Source: Puffinus mauretanicus (taxonomy: Eukaryota > Chordata > Aves > Procellariiformes > Procellariidae). Taken from it: a stretch of 64,000 nt of DNA. The position numbers and the translations under genes are program-made. The stretch's first letter is position 1. Each line of letters begins with the position of its first letter. The notes under the pieces were generated by a model that saw only the letters and a program-made list of their open reading frames with translations, was not told where the DNA came from and did no database searches. Positions 60,101 to 64,000 of the stretch are shown one piece after another. The stretch covers positions 1,364,001 through 1,428,000 of the forward strand of contig JAJKFH010001315.1 in NCBI GenBank assembly GCA_023333565.1, given 5' to 3'.

Positions 60101-61488
60101 CTGAGAATTCAGCCCTGATATACAAAAAACCTTGGCATTACTAGGAATTCAGAGTCTGGAGAATCTTTTCTCATTTTGCTGTATACACATACAACTCATT
60201 GTCAACAAGAGGAGTTAAGTGTTTATGCCACAGGTTGTCAGCATGGCTCCAGCCAGCTCTGCAGAGTTCACCACAATGTCTGTGTGAAGGAGGGTTTTCC
60301 TTTCCTATGCAGGCAATGGTCCTGAGCTCCTTCGGATCTGTTAGACATTTGGGGTGTTCTACTCTCAGACATGGGATGTCCTGTGATGATCTCCAGCTCC
60401 CTGACAGCACATCCCCTTTTGTCTTTCCAAATTACACAAAGGTAGCATTTGCTGCAGCAAGAACAAATCCAGAGATGCTAATTTATTTTCCATGAGGTTC
60501 AGAGGACAAGGTGTGAATTTCCCTGAGTGTTTGTGTCCTGAAGACTTCCCATTGGTGCCTCTTTTCCTGGAGCTGGTTGGGAGACAGAGGAGATTGTACC
60601 TCTTGACAGCACAGGACACTCCATTACTTTTGTGAAACAAAGAAAAAGGGAGGAGGAGAAGATGGCAAGTAGGAGGAAAGAGGGGGGGAAAACATGATTC
60701 TACCCACCTCTGCACAAACCAGCAACATCGCCCAACAATTCCCATATTCCCAAAGGGCTGTAGTTGGCAGAACCTCCTCCACTGCTACCTGAGGCAAAGT
60801 GTCGGGAGAGCTTTGCTTTATGGGACAAAAGTTAGGAGTATATGATTCTGTTGTAGGTTTGTTTGTTGGCATGCAGTCACTGGAAACAGAACTCGATGTA
60901 AGTAATTCCCATGCTGTGGTGCTGTTCCTTCTCCCGAACAGGAAGAGAGAGAAGGAAAAAGAAGATGAAACATTTCCACAAAAGGTTTCTGTAGAAAATC
61001 TTAAACTGTTCTGTCAGTTGGTCTTACCTACATATTTTGATGGACAGCTCCCAAACTAGTTTAGCTTAAATTAACTTCTCTCATTTTGGAGCTGAGCTGC
61101 TTATCCTAATTTAAACAACGTTCCAATTGATTTCAGTAGGAAATAGGAGTATACACATTTTCAGCACAGAGGAGGAATTTGAAATCCAACTATGTGATTT
61201 AGGAGCATAAATCCAATTGCAAATTGGAGAGCTTTATTTCCGTAACTCATTCTAGAAAATCCTACGGCAGGGCGGGGTACAAGATACGATTCATAAATTA
61301 AAAGGGAAACATTTAAAGAGCTAAGAGGGTTTGATTTTAATAGATGTTAACTTTTTTCTTTTTAAGGGTTTCAGAATCACGCCATTTACACCTGTACATG
61401 CCGGCTGGGATGGCATTCTTGGCAGCCATCACATCGGTTGTCTATTACCATAATATCGAAACATCTAATTTCCCAAAGCTGTTAATCG
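57032..61488 (+). CDS. ABCC8: ABCC8, sulfonylurea receptor SUR1 (3'-truncated by window edge; coding exons 1-3)
   Basis: SUR1 is the ABC-family regulatory subunit that, with Kir6.2, forms the pancreatic beta-cell and neuronal KATP channel. The window holds the first about 137 codons, which form the start of TMD0, the domain that contacts Kir6.2. Exons 57032-57179, 58538-58679 and 61367-61488 join in phases 1, 2 and 1. The peptide is almost the same as mammalian SUR1, for example [20 protein letters not shown] and [12 protein letters not shown]. Three hydrophobic spans match TM1-TM3. Cys6 and Cys26, reported to be disulfide-bonded in SUR1, are both present. Exon 4 and onwards lie beyond 64000. 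Confidence 0.97.
57190..57400. repeat. ABCC8: Degenerate (CCTTG/CTTGC)n pyrimidine-rich minisatellite
   Basis: The start of ABCC8 intron 1 is a C/T-rich stretch in which cttgc, ccttg and tgcc units recur many times with irregular spacing. It produces several overlapping spurious open frames on both strands. Confidence 0.6.
57729..57856. repeat. Long foldback hairpin in ABCC8 intron 1
   Basis: The left arm starts ttatgttatcaaataatat (57729-57747) and its exact reverse complement ends the right arm (57838-57856). The inner arms agagttacagcagctg (57761-57776) and cagctgctgtaactct (57805-57820) pair perfectly, with a short ctgca match between and a 28-nt loop. A second pairing, attaccag (57756-57763) with ctggtaat (57795-57802), is possible. 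It could be a MITE remnant or a pre-miRNA-like hairpin; no target-site duplication is obvious. Confidence 0.85.
57861..58537. other. ABCC8: ABCC8 intron 1, 3' part
   Basis: AT-rich sequence after the hairpin, ending in a good pyrimidine tract. Nothing else recognised. Confidence 0.6.
58538..58679 (+). CDS. ABCC8: ABCC8 exon 2 (first cytoplasmic loop, TM2)
   Basis: 142 nt, phase 1 in, 2 out. Encodes [20 protein letters not shown], then [20 protein letters not shown] and AEGIVSDG; the hydrophobic part is TM2. The sequence is nearly identical to human SUR1. Acceptor is tttcttttcctgtttag, donor is gtaagt at 58680. Confidence 0.96.
58680..61366. other. ABCC8: ABCC8 intron 2
   Basis: About 2.7 kb. 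Open frames of up to 126 codons at 60.2-60.9 kb overlap on both strands and have no recognisable content. No exon, RNA gene or clear transposon recognised. Confidence 0.6.
61367..61488 (+). CDS. ABCC8: ABCC8 exon 3 (TM3 region of TMD0)
   Basis: 122 nt, phase 2 in, 1 out. Encodes [20 protein letters not shown], then [20 protein letters not shown] and I; the hydrophobic part is TM3. Human reads [20 protein letters not shown]. Acceptor is cttttttctttttaag, donor is gtacgt. Confidence 0.96.
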
Positions 61489-64000
61489 GTACGTGTCACA
61501 ACTTACAAGTCTTGGAAATGTGATTGTGGTGCTGTCTGTCTGTTCATTCTGTGACAGGTCGTTGCAGTCTCGGTGCTAGCTTGTATGGATAAAGCTGCGC
61601 TTATATTGGTCTGCTGGTTGCCATTGGCAGACTCAGTTCTGAGTTTTCCTGAAACTGTTCATTGTTTTCAATGCTTTTAACTTCTAATAGTATTCTGTAT
61701 AGCATTTTCGGGAATCCAATGGGTCAAAGACTTCTCTAGGGAAAACTGGATTTGTGCGAAAAGTAGCACGTCAAACTCTTAACTCTAAAAGTATCCAAAT
61801 CCCCCTGCTCGTTAGCATGTTGCATTGAAGCATGATATAAGATTGAAGCCATCTTCATGTGTGTGGTTCATTGAAATAAGCAGAAAGTCAAGGGTAACAT
61901 CACTGACTTTCCGTATGACCCTGGGTATATTACTTTGCCTGCTTGTTCTTGCTTCCTAGTCCTAAAACTCCCTTTGTAAACTGCTTTAAGACCTTTTGAA
62001 TAGAAAATGCTGTGTATAAGAAATACCTAGTATACTATATATTTTCTGCAAGATGATAAACAAACTGTAGCTAGCTATAGAAAATCCATTACTGCTGATG
62101 ATCATACAGTAGGTGACATGTTCTCTACTGTTTAAGTAGATTGCAGACTGTGGATGTCTACATGTTTAGTCATCCTGTTAGCTGTTATTTCTTTGGTGGT
62201 CCTGGCTCATCAAATTTTGTTTGAGCTGGTTTTCTGTATTAATGGATCCTGCTAAGGTTTGTCTTGTGTCGTTGTAGCTGTGTGTATCAAAGTTCTGTTC
62301 TAGTTTTTGTCAGGTGGTAAAAAATCAGTAACAACTGGATTTGAAAAAGCTTTTAAATATTAAAGATTACTTTGAACTGCATGTTGTGGTAAGCAAGCGT
62401 CCTCTTCTGCAGAAGGAGCCTGTAACTCCTGTGGAGGGGGGTGAGGCAGGGAAGTCATTCCTCTTCAAAAACTTCAGATTTCTATCCAGGCTTGGCAACT
62501 TTTATGTCTTTGCATTTGGGACTGCTTTTCTTCTTGTACTCTTCTCTTAAGTAGGATCAGTTTTGTCTTTTATTACCAGGTGGGGTCATTTAGTTGCTTT
62601 TTTAATAAGTCAGCACAGTCTATTTAATGCCTTCTCACAGGACTAGATGTTATGTCTCAGGAAAGCATTGCTAGTCTGTTACAACCACCTATGGAAAACA
62701 AGCAGTGATTTTCTTGGTGTTCTGGGGTTTTTTTGTTATTTCAGGTGTATAATGCAGTGTTTAATAATTAATTGCTACCCCATTTCTGCTGTTAAATCAT
62801 TGAGAAGGGTAGCATAAATTTACAGCTGGTATTTGATTACCCATTTTTGCATAATCCCTTCTACAGAGAAGAGATTTCTCTTTTATGATAATTTTGTTTA
62901 GTATTTAGAGTGCTGATGCTGGATAAGCTCTGCACAATATTTGAATATTAAACAGTTATACCAATGAATACCAACACTTAAGTAAGTGGTGTTGATACTA
63001 AAGTTAATAATTGTGAATTTTCATTTTGCAAGAATTTCCAAGGAACAGACTCCTTTAGAAAATCTAATCTTAATAGCTAACTCGTAGGCAAAAAAGAAAA
63101 TCAAACTACCACAGTCTTTCCCACTTAGTTGGTCTGAGTTTAATTTTAATCCAAAGTCTTCACAAGATGAGGGTCTTTGGATTTTTATTTTATTTTTTGT
63201 TTTATTTTTCTTTCCATTGTCCTGTGTTTGTGAGAGAACCAAAGACAGACATTTCTGGAAGTCTCTATCCTTTATTCTTGACTACACAAATTTATCGTTG
63301 TCTAACAGTGAGGATCGTCATCTTTCAATGTTAATTGCAACTACTCTGTACTGACAACTGGGACTAGGCGGTGATAACTTTATGCAAATTAGCCCAGTAT
63401 GAGATAGTTAAATTATAGCTATGCTCGGCTATCAACCCACTAGAGTGCAGTGTGGCCATGAAGCAGCTTTCTTTTAGAGCCTAATACAAATGAGGTAAAT
63501 GGGAACCATGAGGAAAAGCTTAAGTTGGTGATAAACTTTTCGCTGAGTGTGTGAGAGAGGAAACCGAAAGAAGGTTCTTTGTTAGTAAAATGTGGTAGAG
63601 GAGATCTAATATTACACATACACACAGGATAAAGTAAATGACCTGATGTGGCATCTTCTGCTGCTTCTGCGCATCAGTGAAGTTCCACCTATCTGCAGGG
63701 CATCGTCTGTCTCAGCTGCCGGATCAATGCCTACACTTGCAAAGAGTTGGTAGCTGTATGAAGCAAAGGCTAACAGAGCCTTACCCAAAAGTTACCAAAT
63801 CCAATGGGGAAACTCTCATTGATGCAGTGCAGAAGACCCTTAAAGTTCTGTTCATTAATTCTGAACAGGATAAAATTTTCCAATCCTGTAGAACTTTGAG
63901 GCGTTTTCTTTTTTAAAATCTTTTTCACTCTGTAGCTTAAAGAAACCAAGTCCTTTTGCAGTTCTTCAAGAGGCAGATCCCATAACAGACCTGGGGATTA
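61489..64000. other. ABCC8: ABCC8 intron 3 (incomplete)
   Basis: I looked for exon 4 (beginning with the ALLVYW-like segment of TM4) and did not find it before the window ends. Nothing else recognised. Confidence 0.65.

Noticed and set aside
60199..60872. Cluster of overlapping frames on both strands in ABCC8 intron 2
   Set aside because: No similarity to any protein I recognise and no consistent codon pattern; treated as chance.
61489..64000. Search for ABCC8 exon 4
   Set aside because: No sequence coding for the TM4 region was found; the exon is taken to lie after the window.

Overview
This is a stretch of vertebrate nuclear DNA with long introns, GT-AG splice sites and one sharp CpG island. 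It is most likely from a bird, or another sauropsid. Repeat density is low, the recognisable interspersed repeats look like old CR1 LINE 3' ends, and the protein-coding exons are very close to, but not identical with, mammalian sequences. Two genes lie head-to-tail on the + strand: USH1C (harmonin; its 5' exons lie outside the window) and ABCC8 (sulfonylurea receptor SUR1; only the promoter and first three coding exons are inside). The USH1C-ABCC8 neighbourhood is the same as in mammals.

Layout. 1-5941: 3' part of a USH1C intron, with no exon recognised. 5942-41603: 23 USH1C coding exons, from the second half of PDZ1 to the stop codon, reconstructed by reading splice sites and checking that codon phase closes at every junction. 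They encode the end of PDZ1, PDZ2, the first coiled coil, a linker, a block of six cassette exons (second coiled coil and proline/serine/threonine-rich region, specific to the long harmonin-b class), then PDZ3 and a C-terminus ending in T-F-F. A polyadenylation signal follows 72 bases after the stop. 41.7-56.6 kb: intergenic DNA with no gene recognised, holding a foldback repeat at about 46.3 kb. 56.64-57.6 kb: GC-rich promoter island of ABCC8. 57032-61488: ABCC8 coding exons 1-3 (the start of TMD0). 61489-64000: ABCC8 intron 3, with exon 4 beyond the window.

How the genes relate. Harmonin is a scaffold of hair-cell stereocilia and the intestinal brush border. SUR1 is the regulatory subunit of the beta-cell/neuronal KATP channel. 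They are neighbours by conserved synteny, with no sign of a shared pathway. All six harmonin-b cassette exons are multiples of three and phase 0, so skipping them singly or together keeps the frame. The in-window reading frame is 427 residues without the cassettes and 680 with all six.

No novel gene system was found. The best second-look signals are a long foldback hairpin in ABCC8 intron 1, a weak A-rich acceptor on the first harmonin-b exon, a shortened PST region, a stop codon built into the last USH1C splice donor, and a strong antisense splice donor inside the ABCC8 CpG island. Exon calls rest on remembered mammalian harmonin and SUR1 sequences plus splice-site reading; no alignment was run.
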